From Raineya orbicola (lineage in GTDB: Bacteria > Bacteroidota > Bacteroidia > Cytophagales > Thermonemataceae), in the NCBI RefSeq assembly GCF_002843425.1, contig NZ_NKXO01000027.1, forward strand, positions 1 to 52,151: DNA of 52,151 nucleotides, read 5' to 3'. Within the stretch, counting starts at the first letter, position 1. Each line of letters begins with the position of its first letter. The notes below the pieces were generated by a model. That model saw nothing but the letters and a program-made list of their open reading frames with translations, was not told where the DNA came from and did not search any database. Below are positions 7,567 to 16,092 of this stretch, piece by piece. The position numbers and the translations under genes are program-made.

Positions 7567-9025
7567 TCAGCCACAAACCTGCGTAGTTGAGCAAACCATT
7601 GAGTAAAATAAGCTCATCTCCGAAAACATAACCCAACCATTCTTTTGAGTTTTGAGCAATAATAAAAGCAACAACGGGGCATAACACACAAACCAAAGGC
7701 ACAAGTTTATCTCGTAAATTTCTTTTGGTAGTAATGCCAAAAGCAAAAAGACCAAGTAACGCTCCATAAGTATAACCCGCCGCCTGAAACAATGCCCCAA
7801 TGATATTCATTTGTGGGTATGCATTTCGTAATTTTTCAAAAAGCACTACAATCAGAAGCAAGAGCAACGAAAAACCTAAATGTACCCAACGAACCGTTTT
7901 TTGGGCTTTATGCTCTGCAATTGCTTTTTTGGTAAGTCCGAGAAAATCTATGCAAAAAGAAGTAGTAAGCGAGGCAAGTGCCGAGTCGCTACTGGCATAA
8001 GTTGCGGCGGTAATACCCAACAGAAACGCAATCCCTGCTACAACGCCTAAATGTTCAAATGCCAACACAGGATAAACTTGGTCGGTAATAATTTTGCCAT
8101 TTTGCGAAGGTAAAGCTATGCCTTTGTTTTCGGCATAGAGGTAAAGCAAAGCCCCCATTACCAAGAAAACAAAATTAACAGCCACTAAAATAGCCACAAA
8201 AGAAAACATATTTTTTTGAGCATCTTTGAGGTTTTTGCAGGTGAGGTTTTTTTGCATAAGGTCTTGGTCAAGTCCTGTCATTGCAATAGCAATAAACATT
8301 CCTGCCAAAAACTGCTTGATAAAGTGATTTTTGCTTTCGGCAAAGTTTTCCCAAAAAAATATTTTAGAAAAAGGGCTTTCGCTTATGGCAGTAGCCAAAT
8401 GTTCTAAACTCCAACCTAAATCCTGCTTGATAGCTCCAATGGCTGAAAAAAGAGCAAGTAAGAGAAAAGCAGTTTGAAAAGTATCTGTCCAAACAATGGT
8501 TTTAATGCCTCCTCGGAACGTATAAAGCCAAATCAGGGCAATACTAATTGCTGTGGTAAGCCAAAAAGGTAAATCCCATTTGCCGAAAAGTCCAATTTGT
8601 AGAGCTTCCACAGCTAAAAATAAACGAAAAGCAGTGCCTATGGTGCGTGAAAGTAAGAAAAATGAAGCTCCCGTTTTGTACGTGTATTTACCAAAACGAC
8701 TTTCTAAGTAAGTGTAAATAGAAATTAAGTTCAGGCGGTAGTAGAGTGGCATTAGCACAAGGGCTATTACCAAATAACCTGCTACATAACCTAAAACTAT
8801 CTGAAAATAGCCAAAAGAACGCGAAAGCACTGCACCGGGAATAGAAATAAATGTAACGCCCGAAAGCGAAGCCCCAATCATTCCGAAAGCTACCAAATAC
8901 CAAGGCGATTGTTTGTTGGCATTGAAAAAAGTGGTACTTTCAGCATTTTTTGAAGTAAAATATGCTATTGTAAGTAAAGAAAGAAAATAGGCTGAAAGAA
9001 TACTAACTACCCAAACAGAAGACAT
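7520..9025 (-). CDS. Sodium:solute symporter family protein
   Basis: A 501-residue integral membrane protein with about 12-13 hydrophobic segments. It begins MSSVWVVSILSAYFLSLLTI and carries SSF-family features such as GASLSGVTFISIPGAVLSRS near the N terminus and AATYASSDSALASLTTSF near the middle, which matches the sodium-site region of the family. It would use the sodium gradient to import a small solute such as a sugar, amino acid or organic acid; the substrate is not readable. Its 3' end overlaps the convergent gamma-CA-like gene by 47 nt, and its 5' end is divergent from the PP2C-like gene. Confidence 0.9.
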   Translation of the reverse strand: MSSVWVVSILSAYFLSLLTIAYFTSKNAESTTFFNANKQSPWYLVAFGMIGASLSGVTFISIPGAVLSRSFGYFQIVLGYVAGYLVIALVLMPLYYRLNLISIYTYLESRFGKYTYKTGASFFLLSRTIGTAFRLFLAVEALQIGLFGKWDLPFWLTTAISIALIWLYTFRGGIKTIVWTDTFQTAFLLLALFSAIGAIKQDLGWSLEHLATAISESPFSKIFFWENFAESKNHFIKQFLAGMFIAIAMTGLDQDLMQKNLTCKNLKDAQKNMFSFVAILVAVNFVFLVMGALLYLYAENKGIALPSQNGKIITDQVYPVLAFEHLGVVAGIAFLLGITAATYASSDSALASLTTSFCIDFLGLTKKAIAEHKAQKTVRWVHLGFSLLLLLIVVLFEKLRNAYPQMNIIGALFQAAGYTYGALLGLFAFGITTKRNLRDKLVPLVCVLCPVVAFIIAQNSKEWLGYVFGDELILLNGLLNYAGLWLISLKPRYSVQTNLHT

Positions 9026-9145
9026 ACTATCGCTATTTTATGGCTTACTAAATACAAATTTTGCAAACTTACGAAAATATTTATACGCAAACTTTCACAC
9101 AAAAATTTATTTTTTCAAATTTGCCATCAGTAAATTGCTTGTTGT

Positions 9146-10318
9146 ATGATACTTTGTGAAAGTAGTTTGAAAAGTGAAAAAGGTTTGCAAAAACCGCTCA
9201 ATCAGGACTATGTATTAGAATTTTCGTGTTCGCAGGGGCATTTGTGGCTCGTAGCCGATGGTGAAGGCGAAAATCTACGTGGTGTGCAAGCCGCCCGTCT
9301 TTTGGCAGATACCATTCGTACATTTATAGAAGATAATAAAATAGCCAATGTGCAAGATTTGCTTCGCAAGGCAATTATCAGGGCAAACGAAATTTTACAA
9401 AAAAAAATGCTTTTTGCCGAAGGAGCAATGGCTTTTCAGCAGGGAAATCAGTTTTTTATAGCTACTTTTGGCAAAAATAAGGCTCTGCTTTGGAGTAAAA
9501 CAAACTTGCAAGAAATTCAGAATACTAATCCCGTTTTGGGGCAACAGGCAATTATTCAGCCTAATATCACTGCTTTGCAAGTTCAAAAAAATACTCAAAT
9601 CTTACTGATGAGTAAAGGGGCTTTTTTAGGTTTATCTTTTGACCTCATCAAAAATACTTTACAAAGCAAACAAAGTATTCAGGAAAAAGTAGAAAGTTTG
9701 ATAAAGGCTTCTTTGCAGTCGCAAAATAATGAAAATAGTAGCATAGCTCTTATTTACTTTCCGCAAGAAAGTTTTTTACAAGCTCTCCAAAGAATTTGGA
9801 AGCCTATTCAGCCTTTTGTAGTGCCTGTTTTGTTTTTAGCGACTATTGCCACTTTTGTGATTGTAACCCAAAAAAGCCACAGGCAAGAAGTAGAGCAAGT
9901 AGAAAATGACCAAATTCAGTTCCAAAAGGCGAGGGAAAAGAAACGACGTTTGGAAGATAGTCTTGCCCAAGTAGATAAAGCCAAAGATGTAATTATCAAG
10001 CATAAAGTACAAAAAGGCGAAACCATTGGTACAATTGCTCGTAAATATAACTCTACCGTAGAAGCTCTGATTTCTCTGAATATGTTAGACGATAAAGCAA
10101 ATGTAGCCGTAGGGCAAGAAGTAAAAGTAAATGTAAAAATGATTTACACACTTCCAAAGGCTCAAACGTTGGAAAGTTTGTATAATGAGCGGTTTAAGCG
10201 TTGGGAAAAAATGGGGGTAACCATAGAAGCTATTCAGAAGGCAAACAAACCCAAAGAACTCAAAGGGCTTTTGCCAAAGGGTACGCAAATTATTATTCCT
10301 GCTTTGAATAAAAAATAG
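9146..10318 (+). CDS. PP2C-like / transmembrane / LysM fusion protein
   Basis: A 390-residue protein in three parts. Residues 1-205 resemble a PP2C phosphatase: NQD at 19-21, VADGEGE at 36-42 in place of DGMGG, and ENSSIALIYF near 196-205 in place of the final DN motif. The usual SDG motif reads MSKG (155-158), so metal binding is probably impaired. Residues 222-241 form one transmembrane helix, 250-280 a charged coiled coil, and 284-386 one clear LysM (HKVQKGETIGTIARKYNSTV) and a second weaker one. The layout puts the phosphatase-like part in the cytoplasm and LysM in the periplasm, where it would contact peptidoglycan. PorP/SprF follows 8 nt later. It may be a cell-wall sensor or a structural protein; this is inference. 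Confidence 0.75.
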   Translation: MILCESSLKSEKGLQKPLNQDYVLEFSCSQGHLWLVADGEGENLRGVQAARLLADTIRTFIEDNKIANVQDLLRKAIIRANEILQKKMLFAEGAMAFQQGNQFFIATFGKNKALLWSKTNLQEIQNTNPVLGQQAIIQPNITALQVQKNTQILLMSKGAFLGLSFDLIKNTLQSKQSIQEKVESLIKASLQSQNNENSSIALIYFPQESFLQALQRIWKPIQPFVVPVLFLATIATFVIVTQKSHRQEVEQVENDQIQFQKAREKKRRLEDSLAQVDKAKDVIIKHKVQKGETIGTIARKYNSTVEALISLNMLDDKANVAVGQEVKVNVKMIYTLPKAQTLESLYNERFKRWEKMGVTIEAIQKANKPKELKGLLPKGTQIIIPALNKK

Positions 10319-10326
10319 TGTGAAAA

Positions 10327-11283
10327 ATGTTTGGGAAATACATTTGTAGTGTTATCATTTTTTTCTTGATAGTTGCCTGTTTAGAAAAAGGTAACTCGCA
10401 AGATTTTCGCTACAATTTTTATCAGTACAATGCTGTTGGGGTGAATCCTGCGTGGGCGGGTATGCAAGAACAGGCAAGCCTTTCGTATCATAGCCGAAGG
10501 CAGAATTTGGCTGTGGGATATCATAGAACTTTGATGCTTTCAGCAATGTACCCTGTGGTGCAAGGGGAAAGGCATTTTGGAACATTAGGATTAAGTCTTT
10601 TTCAAGATAAACAAGGTTTTTTAGGGGAAGTAAATGCTTTTGAGCTACTTGCCGCTTGTAATATTTCTTTGCATAAAGCACAAAAAATTTCAGTAGCATT
10701 TGGTTTGCAGGGAGGTTCAAGGCAAATTTATGATGAACTGAAAGGAACAGACTACTTTCCTGCTTGGTCGGGAGGACTGATATTTTATCAGCGTAAAAAT
10801 TCCTATCAAAATCGTTGGTTTGCAGGCTTTTCACAATCTAATTGGCTCGGCAATGAACGATATTTAGAAAATTATCAGTTTTTTGGCAGTTTGCGTACAA
10901 TTGTAGTGGCAGGTTTTGAAGTAGCCCAAATTGGAAGTTTGGCAATTATTCCAAATGTGAGAAGCATTTTGCAGAGAAATGTAAATTTCACGAATTGGGG
11001 TGTAAGTTTGCGAAAGACTTTTTCTGAAAATTCAGGGGCTTGGTTTCGATATGGTTCTTGGGGTATTTCGGGGTGGTATGCTCCACAGCAGGGTTTTGTA
11101 GGTGCCATAGATATTGACACACCCGCCATTACTATGGGGCTATCTTTGGGTTTTTCTAAAAAAGAACACTTTTTAAGCTACGGGAATAGTCGTGAGTTTA
11201 TTTTATCTTTGAAAAGAACAATTGGCAAAAGGCAGGTAGAGGATAAACCCAAAATCAATGAAGCTGAACCTACTATAAACTAA
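10327..11283 (+). CDS. PorP/SprF family type IX secretion membrane protein
   Basis: A 318-residue outer membrane protein with an N-terminal signal segment (IFFLIVACLEKGNSQ) and then the family hallmark YNFYQYNAVGVNPAWAGMQE. The rest is amphipathic strands typical of the PorP/SprF beta-barrel. In Bacteroidota, SprF/PorP-type proteins work with the T9SS, often helping export or surface attachment of particular adhesins; each is usually paired with a big adhesin. It starts 8 nt after the PP2C/LysM gene, so the two are probably one operon, which ties the LysM protein to envelope or T9SS work. A strong bidirectional terminator follows. Confidence 0.88.
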   Translation: MFGKYICSVIIFFLIVACLEKGNSQDFRYNFYQYNAVGVNPAWAGMQEQASLSYHSRRQNLAVGYHRTLMLSAMYPVVQGERHFGTLGLSLFQDKQGFLGEVNAFELLAACNISLHKAQKISVAFGLQGGSRQIYDELKGTDYFPAWSGGLIFYQRKNSYQNRWFAGFSQSNWLGNERYLENYQFFGSLRTIVVAGFEVAQIGSLAIIPNVRSILQRNVNFTNWGVSLRKTFSENSGAWFRYGSWGISGWYAPQQGFVGAIDIDTPAITMGLSLGFSKKEHFLSYGNSREFILSLKRTIGKRQVEDKPKINEAEPTIN

Positions 11284-11284
11284 A

Positions 11285-11311
11285 AAAGCCATCATTGAAA
11301 ATGATGGCTTT
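11285..11311. terminator. Bidirectional terminator
   Basis: AAAGCCATCATT and AATGATGGCTTT form a near-perfect 12-bp stem with a 3-nt loop, flanked by A and T runs. It lies between the convergent porP/sprF-type gene and the acidic repeat gene and can serve both. Confidence 0.8.
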
Positions 11312-11327
11312 GCCTTATTTATGAATG

Positions 11328-11657
11328 TTAGAATTCGTCTTCTTCCTCTTCATCAAAGTCTTCATCAAAATCTTCTTCATCGTCCCACTCTTCTTCATCA
11401 TAAGCATCGTCGTCGTAGTCATCATCAAAATTATCGTAGTCTTCGTCGTGCAAATCCTCTAAGTCTTCATCATCATAATCATCTTCGTAATCGTCCTCGT
11501 AGTCATCTTCGTAATCATCTTCAAAGTCTTCGTCATCGTAATCATCATCGTAGTCGTCCTCAAAATCGTCTTCATTGCTCAAAACAAATTTAGAAGCAGT
11601 GTATTGAGGATATAAACCGAATAATAATTCAAACGGAGTTTGTTGTGGTAGTAACAT
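11328..11657 (-). CDS. Extremely acidic Asp/Glu/Tyr repeat protein
   Basis: A 109-residue protein with two parts. Residues 1-27 (MLLPQQTPFELLFGLYPQYT...) are ordinary and hydrophobic/polar. Residues 28-109 are almost entirely Asp and Glu with regularly spaced Tyr (repeats such as EDDYEDDYEDDY), ending in EEEEDEF. A promoter box lies upstream and a terminator downstream, so it is expressed as a gene, not just a low-complexity stretch. Function unknown; such polyacidic tails can bind calcium or basic proteins, or mimic nucleic acid. The repetitive DNA (15-nt units) can change length. The antisense frame (His/Arg/Leu-rich) is a by-product. Confidence 0.65.
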   Translation of the reverse strand: MLLPQQTPFELLFGLYPQYTASKFVLSNEDDFEDDYDDDYDDEDFEDDYEDDYEDDYEDDYDDEDLEDLHDEDYDNFDDDYDDDAYDEEEWDDEEDFDEDFDEEEEDEF

Positions 11658-11677
11658 AACGTATTAGTTTTTCTGCT

Positions 11678-11710
11678 CAAATATAGCAAAAAGATTAAAT
11701 TCCAAACAAA
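11678..11710 (-). promoter_or_regulatory. Predicted promoter of the acidic repeat gene
   Basis: On the minus strand TATATTTG (11678-11685) matches the -7 consensus, with TTTG elements at 11703-11710 (17-21 nt upstream). The box is about 21 nt before the start codon. Confidence 0.55.
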
Positions 11711-11784
11711 ATTGCAATTTTTTTTTCAAAAAACTTTTTCGGAAAGATTTGCTCAAAGATTTTTAGAAAAACGCATTTTTCTCG

Positions 11785-11792
11785 TAACTTTG
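11785..11792 (+). promoter_or_regulatory. Predicted -7 box of yidC
   Basis: TAACTTTG matches TAnnTTTG and lies 35 nt before the yidC ATG. No clear -33 TTG is visible at the expected distance. Confidence 0.4.
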
Positions 11793-11826
11793 CGAGCCAA
11801 TTTTAAGTTTATCAAAAAAAATTGTT

Positions 11827-13617
11827 ATGGATAGAAACCAAGCTATTGGAATGATACTAATTTCGGTGATGGTATTTGTGTATTTTTTCTTTATTGCCTC
11901 GCCGCCCACTGAAAATCCCAGAAAAAACCAACAAGAAACTAAAAAGGATACTTTGCAGAGTAGATTTTTTCAGAAAACATCTCAAAATTCTGTTATTTTG
12001 GATAGCACTTTTTTGCGGGGTAAAGCTGAAAATGTAATTTTAGAAAATAAAGTACTGAAAATTACTTTTAGCTCACAAGGGGGCAAAATTCAGCAGGTTT
12101 TGCTCAAAAATTTCAAAACCTACGACCAAAAACCTCTCTATCTGCTTGATGAAACTTTTTCGCAAATGAGTTATCTTGTACCTACGCAAGCAGGTAAAGT
12201 AGATTTGTACCGAATTTTTTACGAAGTAGAACAGAAAGAAAAATCCATTATTTTTAGAGCAAAAGCAGGTGAAAAAACAATTGAACAAACCTATAAGCTA
12301 ACAGGAGAGGAAAGCTATCAGGTAGATTACAGCGTAAAAATCAATGGAGTGGCTTTGGGTAAAGAAAACGCTCAAATAGAATGGTCGGCAAATATGCCCC
12401 TTACTGAAAAAGATGCTACGCCAAGTCGTATTAAATCTACTATCAGTTACTACGGCTTAAATGATGGTTACGATTATCTTTCTGAAAGTAACAATCTGCA
12501 AGACAAGAATATAGATGAACCTTTGCGTTGGGTAGCTTTCAAGCAACAATTCTTTATTGCTTCGCTTTGGGCAACGCAGGAAAATCAGTTTGGCAAAGCC
12601 CGCTTGGTGAGCTATGCAGATGAAAATAATCCAAAAATTGTAAAAAGCTATAAAGCTGTTTTGGATATTCCTACTGAAAAATTGCAAAATGGTAAAGCCA
12701 CTTTTCAATTTTATTTGGGTCCTAATCAGTATAGCATTCTGAAAAATTTAGATTATGACTTCAGTCGGAATGTGGGTTTGGGTTGGGGTATTTTTGGTTG
12801 GGTGAATAAATTTCTTATCATTCCTATTATCAACTTTTTAGAAAGTTTTATCGGTAGCTATGGCTTGCTGATAATAGTGTTGGGCATTATTGTTCGTCTT
12901 ATTCTCTTTCCACTTAACTACAAGTCTTATATTGGAATGGCGAAAATGAGAGTTCTCAAACCTGAATTAGACGAAATCAAGGCTCGCAATGAAGGGGATA
13001 TGCAGAAAATTCAGGTGGAACAAATGGAACTCTACAAGCAAGTGGGTATCAATCCGTTGGCAGGTTGTATCCCTATGCTTTTGCAAATGCCCATTGTAAT
13101 AGCGGTATTTACTTACTTCCCAAATGCCATTGAACTCCGTCAGGAGGCTTTCCTGTGGGCAGAAGACCTTTCCACTTATGATTCTATTCTTACTTTGCCT
13201 TTTCATATTCCTTTTTATGGAAATCACGTAAGTCTTTTTACTATTCTGATGACGGCTTCCACCATTCTTTATACTTATTACGCCAACCAAACCTCGTCGG
13301 TAGAAGGACCAATGAAAATAGCGGGCTACATAATGCCACTGGTGTTTATGTTTATGCTTAATTCTTACCCTGCGGGTTTGAGCTATTACTATTTGGTAAC
13401 GAACCTGCTTTCTGTTTTGCAACAAATCGGTATCAAAAAGTTGGTAAATGAAGATAAAATCAAGGCTATTTTAGAAGCAAATAGACTTAAAAATAAAGAC
13501 AAAAGAAAAAGCGGTTTCCAACAAGCATTAGAAAACGCCCTTAAAGTTCAGCAAGAGCGTATGGAAGCTAAAAAGAAAAGTATTGAGCAGAAAAGGAACG
13601 ACAGGAGAAAAAAGTAA
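11827..13617 (+). CDS. yidC: Membrane protein insertase YidC
   Basis: A 596-residue protein with an N-terminal transmembrane helix (IGMILISVMVFVYFFFIAS), a large periplasmic beta-rich domain (about 60-340), and the conserved Oxa1/YidC core from about 355. The core has the insertase region GLLIIVLGIIVRLILFPLNY, the cytoplasmic loop with MAKMRVLKPELDEI, and NPLAGCIPMLLQMPIVIAVF. It ends with a very basic Lys/Arg tail that can contact the ribosome. It inserts proteins into the inner membrane alone or with SecYEG. Length is normal for Bacteroidota. It reads as a single gene with its own promoter; the M42 peptidase follows 48 nt later. Confidence 0.97.
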   Translation: MDRNQAIGMILISVMVFVYFFFIASPPTENPRKNQQETKKDTLQSRFFQKTSQNSVILDSTFLRGKAENVILENKVLKITFSSQGGKIQQVLLKNFKTYDQKPLYLLDETFSQMSYLVPTQAGKVDLYRIFYEVEQKEKSIIFRAKAGEKTIEQTYKLTGEESYQVDYSVKINGVALGKENAQIEWSANMPLTEKDATPSRIKSTISYYGLNDGYDYLSESNNLQDKNIDEPLRWVAFKQQFFIASLWATQENQFGKARLVSYADENNPKIVKSYKAVLDIPTEKLQNGKATFQFYLGPNQYSILKNLDYDFSRNVGLGWGIFGWVNKFLIIPIINFLESFIGSYGLLIIVLGIIVRLILFPLNYKSYIGMAKMRVLKPELDEIKARNEGDMQKIQVEQMELYKQVGINPLAGCIPMLLQMPIVIAVFTYFPNAIELRQEAFLWAEDLSTYDSILTLPFHIPFYGNHVSLFTILMTASTILYTYYANQTSSVEGPMKIAGYIMPLVFMFMLNSYPAGLSYYYLVTNLLSVLQQIGIKKLVNEDKIKAILEANRLKNKDKRKSGFQQALENALKVQQERMEAKKKSIEQKRNDRRKK

Positions 13618-13665
13618 TTTGAAGGTAGAAATTTTGAAAAATTAGAATATAAAATCATTTGAATT

Positions 13666-14763
13666 ATGGCAAAGAAAAAGACAAATTCATCGCAACTATC
13701 ACCCAAAGAATTTTTATACAAATACTTGAATAATGCTTCGCCCACAGGTTTTGAAGTAAGCGGTCAGCAGATTTGGCTGGAATACATCAAGCCTTTTATT
13801 GATGACTATTACATAGATGCTTATGGCAGTGTAGTAGGTATCATCAACCCCAAAGCAGAATACAAAGTTGTGATAGAAGCTCATTCTGATGAAATTTCTT
13901 GGTTTGTAAATTACATCACGGATAGCGGTTATATTTACGTAAGACGCAACGGCGGTTCAGACCCTGTGATAGCTCCTTCTATGCGTGTGAATATTCACGG
14001 CGATAAAGGCATCGTGAAAGGTATTTTTGGCTGGCCCGCTATTCACGTTCGCCACGAGAAAGACCGCGACCCTATGCCTGATATGAAAAATATTTACATT
14101 GACATTGGTTGTTCTACCAAACAAGAAGTTTTGGATAAAGGTGTAAATGTGGGTTCAGTAATTACTTTTGCTGATGAAATGTTTGAACTCAACGACCGTT
14201 ATTATGTAGGCAGGGGCATAGATAACCGCATAGGAGGTTATATGATTGCCCAAGTGGCTCGCCTGCTTTCTGAAAATAAAAAGAAGTTGCCTTTTGGATT
14301 GTACATTGCGAATTGTGTGCAGGAAGAGATTGGTTTGCGTGGTGCTGAAATGGTTGCTCACGCTATCAAGCCTGATGTAGCAATTATTACAGATGTTTGC
14401 CACGATACACAAGCTCCGCTTTACAATAAAATTATTGACGGCGATTTCACAGCAGGGAAAGGACCTGTACTGACGTTTGGTCCTGCGGTGCAGGTCAATG
14501 TACTAAAAATGCTTTTTGAAGTGGCTCAAAAAAATAACATTCCTTATCAGAGAGCGGCGGTTTCACGTTCTACGGGTACGGATACCGATTCTTTTGCTTA
14601 TTCTAATAGTGGTGTGCCTTCGGCTCTGATTTCATTGCCACTCAAATATATGCATACCACCGTAGAAACCGTGCATAAAGATGATGTAGAAAATATCATC
14701 AAACTTATGTATGAGTTTCTTTTGCAACTGCCCAACAAACACGATTTTAGGTATTTTAGCTAA
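13666..14763 (+). CDS. M42-family metallopeptidase (glutamyl aminopeptidase/endoglucanase-like)
   Basis: A 365-residue cytosolic enzyme of the M42 group. Metal ligands and catalytic residues can be placed: His in EAHSDEISW, Asp in GRGIDNRIGGY, the Glu pair in VQEEIGLRGAEM, Asp in ITDVCHDT, and His in YMHTTVETVHKDDV near the C terminus. M42 peptidases form tetrahedral dodecamers that trim N-terminal residues from peptides. The family was first annotated as cellulase because of CelM, so 'endoglucanase' names should be ignored. It follows yidC on the same strand. Confidence 0.93.
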   Translation: MAKKKTNSSQLSPKEFLYKYLNNASPTGFEVSGQQIWLEYIKPFIDDYYIDAYGSVVGIINPKAEYKVVIEAHSDEISWFVNYITDSGYIYVRRNGGSDPVIAPSMRVNIHGDKGIVKGIFGWPAIHVRHEKDRDPMPDMKNIYIDIGCSTKQEVLDKGVNVGSVITFADEMFELNDRYYVGRGIDNRIGGYMIAQVARLLSENKKKLPFGLYIANCVQEEIGLRGAEMVAHAIKPDVAIITDVCHDTQAPLYNKIIDGDFTAGKGPVLTFGPAVQVNVLKMLFEVAQKNNIPYQRAAVSRSTGTDTDSFAYSNSGVPSALISLPLKYMHTTVETVHKDDVENIIKLMYEFLLQLPNKHDFRYFS

Positions 14764-14786
14764 TGCTAAATTTTTGGAAAAAAACC

Positions 14787-14792
14787 GCTAGC
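14787..14792. promoter_or_regulatory. CTAG-containing palindrome (GCTAGC) just upstream of the MTase start
   Basis: The sequence GCTAGC lies 4 nt before the TTG start. MjaI-family enzymes recognise CTAG, so if this pair does too, its own methylation or binding site sits at the translation start of the MTase gene. This is an inference; CTAG sites occur elsewhere in the window. Confidence 0.3.
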
Positions 14793-14796
14793 TACC

Positions 14797-16092
14797 TTGA
14801 AAACACAACATCTCATAGTTAATGGCGATAGTAGAAAAATGACTGAATTGGCAGATAATTCGGTACATTTGATTATTACTTCGCCGCCCTATTGGCAACT
14901 CAAAGACTATGGAGTAGAAAATCAAATTGGTTTTCACGATAGCTACGAAAAATACATCAATCATTTGAATTTGGTATGGAAAGAGTGCTATAGGGTACTA
15001 CATAAGGGTTGCCGTTTATGTATCAATATAGGAGATCAATTCGCAAGGTCGGTGTATTATGGGCGTTACAAGGTCATTCCTATTCGTGAAGAGATTATTA
15101 AGTTCTGTGAAACTATTGGGTTTGACTATATGGGAGCTGTTATATGGCAAAAAGTAACTACCTCTCATACCACAGGCGGGGGAGTGCAGATGGGGTCTTA
15201 TCCTTATCCAAGAAATGGTATCTTAAAGTTAGATTATGAGTTCATACTCATTTTCAAAAAGTTAGGTGAAGCCCCAAAACCCAGTAAAGAGCAAAAAGAA
15301 TTTTCTAAAATGACAGCTGATGAATGGAACACCTTTTTCGCAGGGCATTGGTGTTTTCAAGGGGTAAAGCAAAAAGGGCATATTGCTATGTTTCCCGAAG
15401 AGTTACCATACAGACTGATAAAAATGTTTTCTTTTGTAGGGGAAACAATTTTAGACCCTTTTGCAGGCAGTGGTACCACTGCATTAGTAGCCAAAAAGCT
15501 AAACAGAAACTCAGTTTCTTATGAGATAAATCCCGATTTTATTTCCATTATCAAAGAAAGACTGCGGGTTTATCAGAAAGATATTGATGAAACTTCTTAT
15601 GAATTTGTAATTCAAGAGCCTTTGAAAATTGATTTTGAGCAAGAAATTCAAAATTTGCCTTATATTTTCAAAGATCCCCATTTGTTTGATAAGAAAGTAG
15701 ATGTTAAACAATTACTATTCGGGTCAAAAATTGATAAACACTCTTTCTCCGCAAGACAAGAGCTGTTTTCTGTTAAGGAAATCATCAGTCCTGAAAAAAT
15801 GATTTTAAGTAACAAATTGAAAATTAGACTTTTAGGAGTAAAACAAGATGAGAACTTGAATGGAAAAGCCGTCAAATTTTTGATAGATAAAGTAAAAGGT
15901 AAAAAAGTTTTTTGCAGATACGACGAACCTAAATTTGATGAGGAAAATAACTTGTTGGTTTACCTTTATCTTGAAAACAAAACTTTTATCAACGCTCATT
16001 TGATAAAAAATAAACTAGTCAGTGTAGATACAAGTCGGGAATATCGGTATAAGGAAAAATTTATAAAGCTTTTTAATCAAGAAAATGCCTAA
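14797..16092 (+). CDS. Beta-class DNA methyltransferase with a C-terminal SNase-like domain
   Basis: A 431-residue enzyme. Motif IV (TSPPYW, 28-33) comes before the AdoMet motif I (DPFAGSGTT, 220-228), the order of beta-class MTases; SPPYW favours N4-cytosine methylation. After about residue 320 a different domain follows: RLLGVKQDE (344-352), DENLNGKAVKFLIDKVKGKK, then YLYLENKTFINAHLIKNKLV. It resembles staphylococcal nuclease. Compared with SNase, Arg35 and Glu43 have matches (R344, E352) but Asp40 reads Lys349 and Arg87 reads Asn385, so catalysis is doubtful. The start is TTG at 14797, the only start that keeps the N-terminal region after the in-frame stop at 14767. An MjaI-type endonuclease gene overlaps its end by 8 nt. 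Confidence 0.88.
   Translation: MKTQHLIVNGDSRKMTELADNSVHLIITSPPYWQLKDYGVENQIGFHDSYEKYINHLNLVWKECYRVLHKGCRLCINIGDQFARSVYYGRYKVIPIREEIIKFCETIGFDYMGAVIWQKVTTSHTTGGGVQMGSYPYPRNGILKLDYEFILIFKKLGEAPKPSKEQKEFSKMTADEWNTFFAGHWCFQGVKQKGHIAMFPEELPYRLIKMFSFVGETILDPFAGSGTTALVAKKLNRNSVSYEINPDFISIIKERLRVYQKDIDETSYEFVIQEPLKIDFEQEIQNLPYIFKDPHLFDKKVDVKQLLFGSKIDKHSFSARQELFSVKEIISPEKMILSNKLKIRLLGVKQDENLNGKAVKFLIDKVKGKKVFCRYDEPKFDEENNLLVYLYLENKTFINAHLIKNKLVSVDTSREYRYKEKFIKLFNQENA

Noticed and set aside
10355-10834. 159-codon minus-strand frame inside the PorP/SprF gene
   Set aside because: It is antisense to a well-supported gene and shows no recognisable motif.
11321-11593. A + strand frame rich in His, Arg and Leu opposite the acidic repeat gene
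   Set aside because: It is a by-product of the acidic gene's GA-rich codons read on the opposite strand, overlaps the terminator side, and has no start context of its own.
12967-13425. 152-codon minus-strand frame inside yidC
   Set aside because: It is antisense to the conserved insertase core and has no family features.
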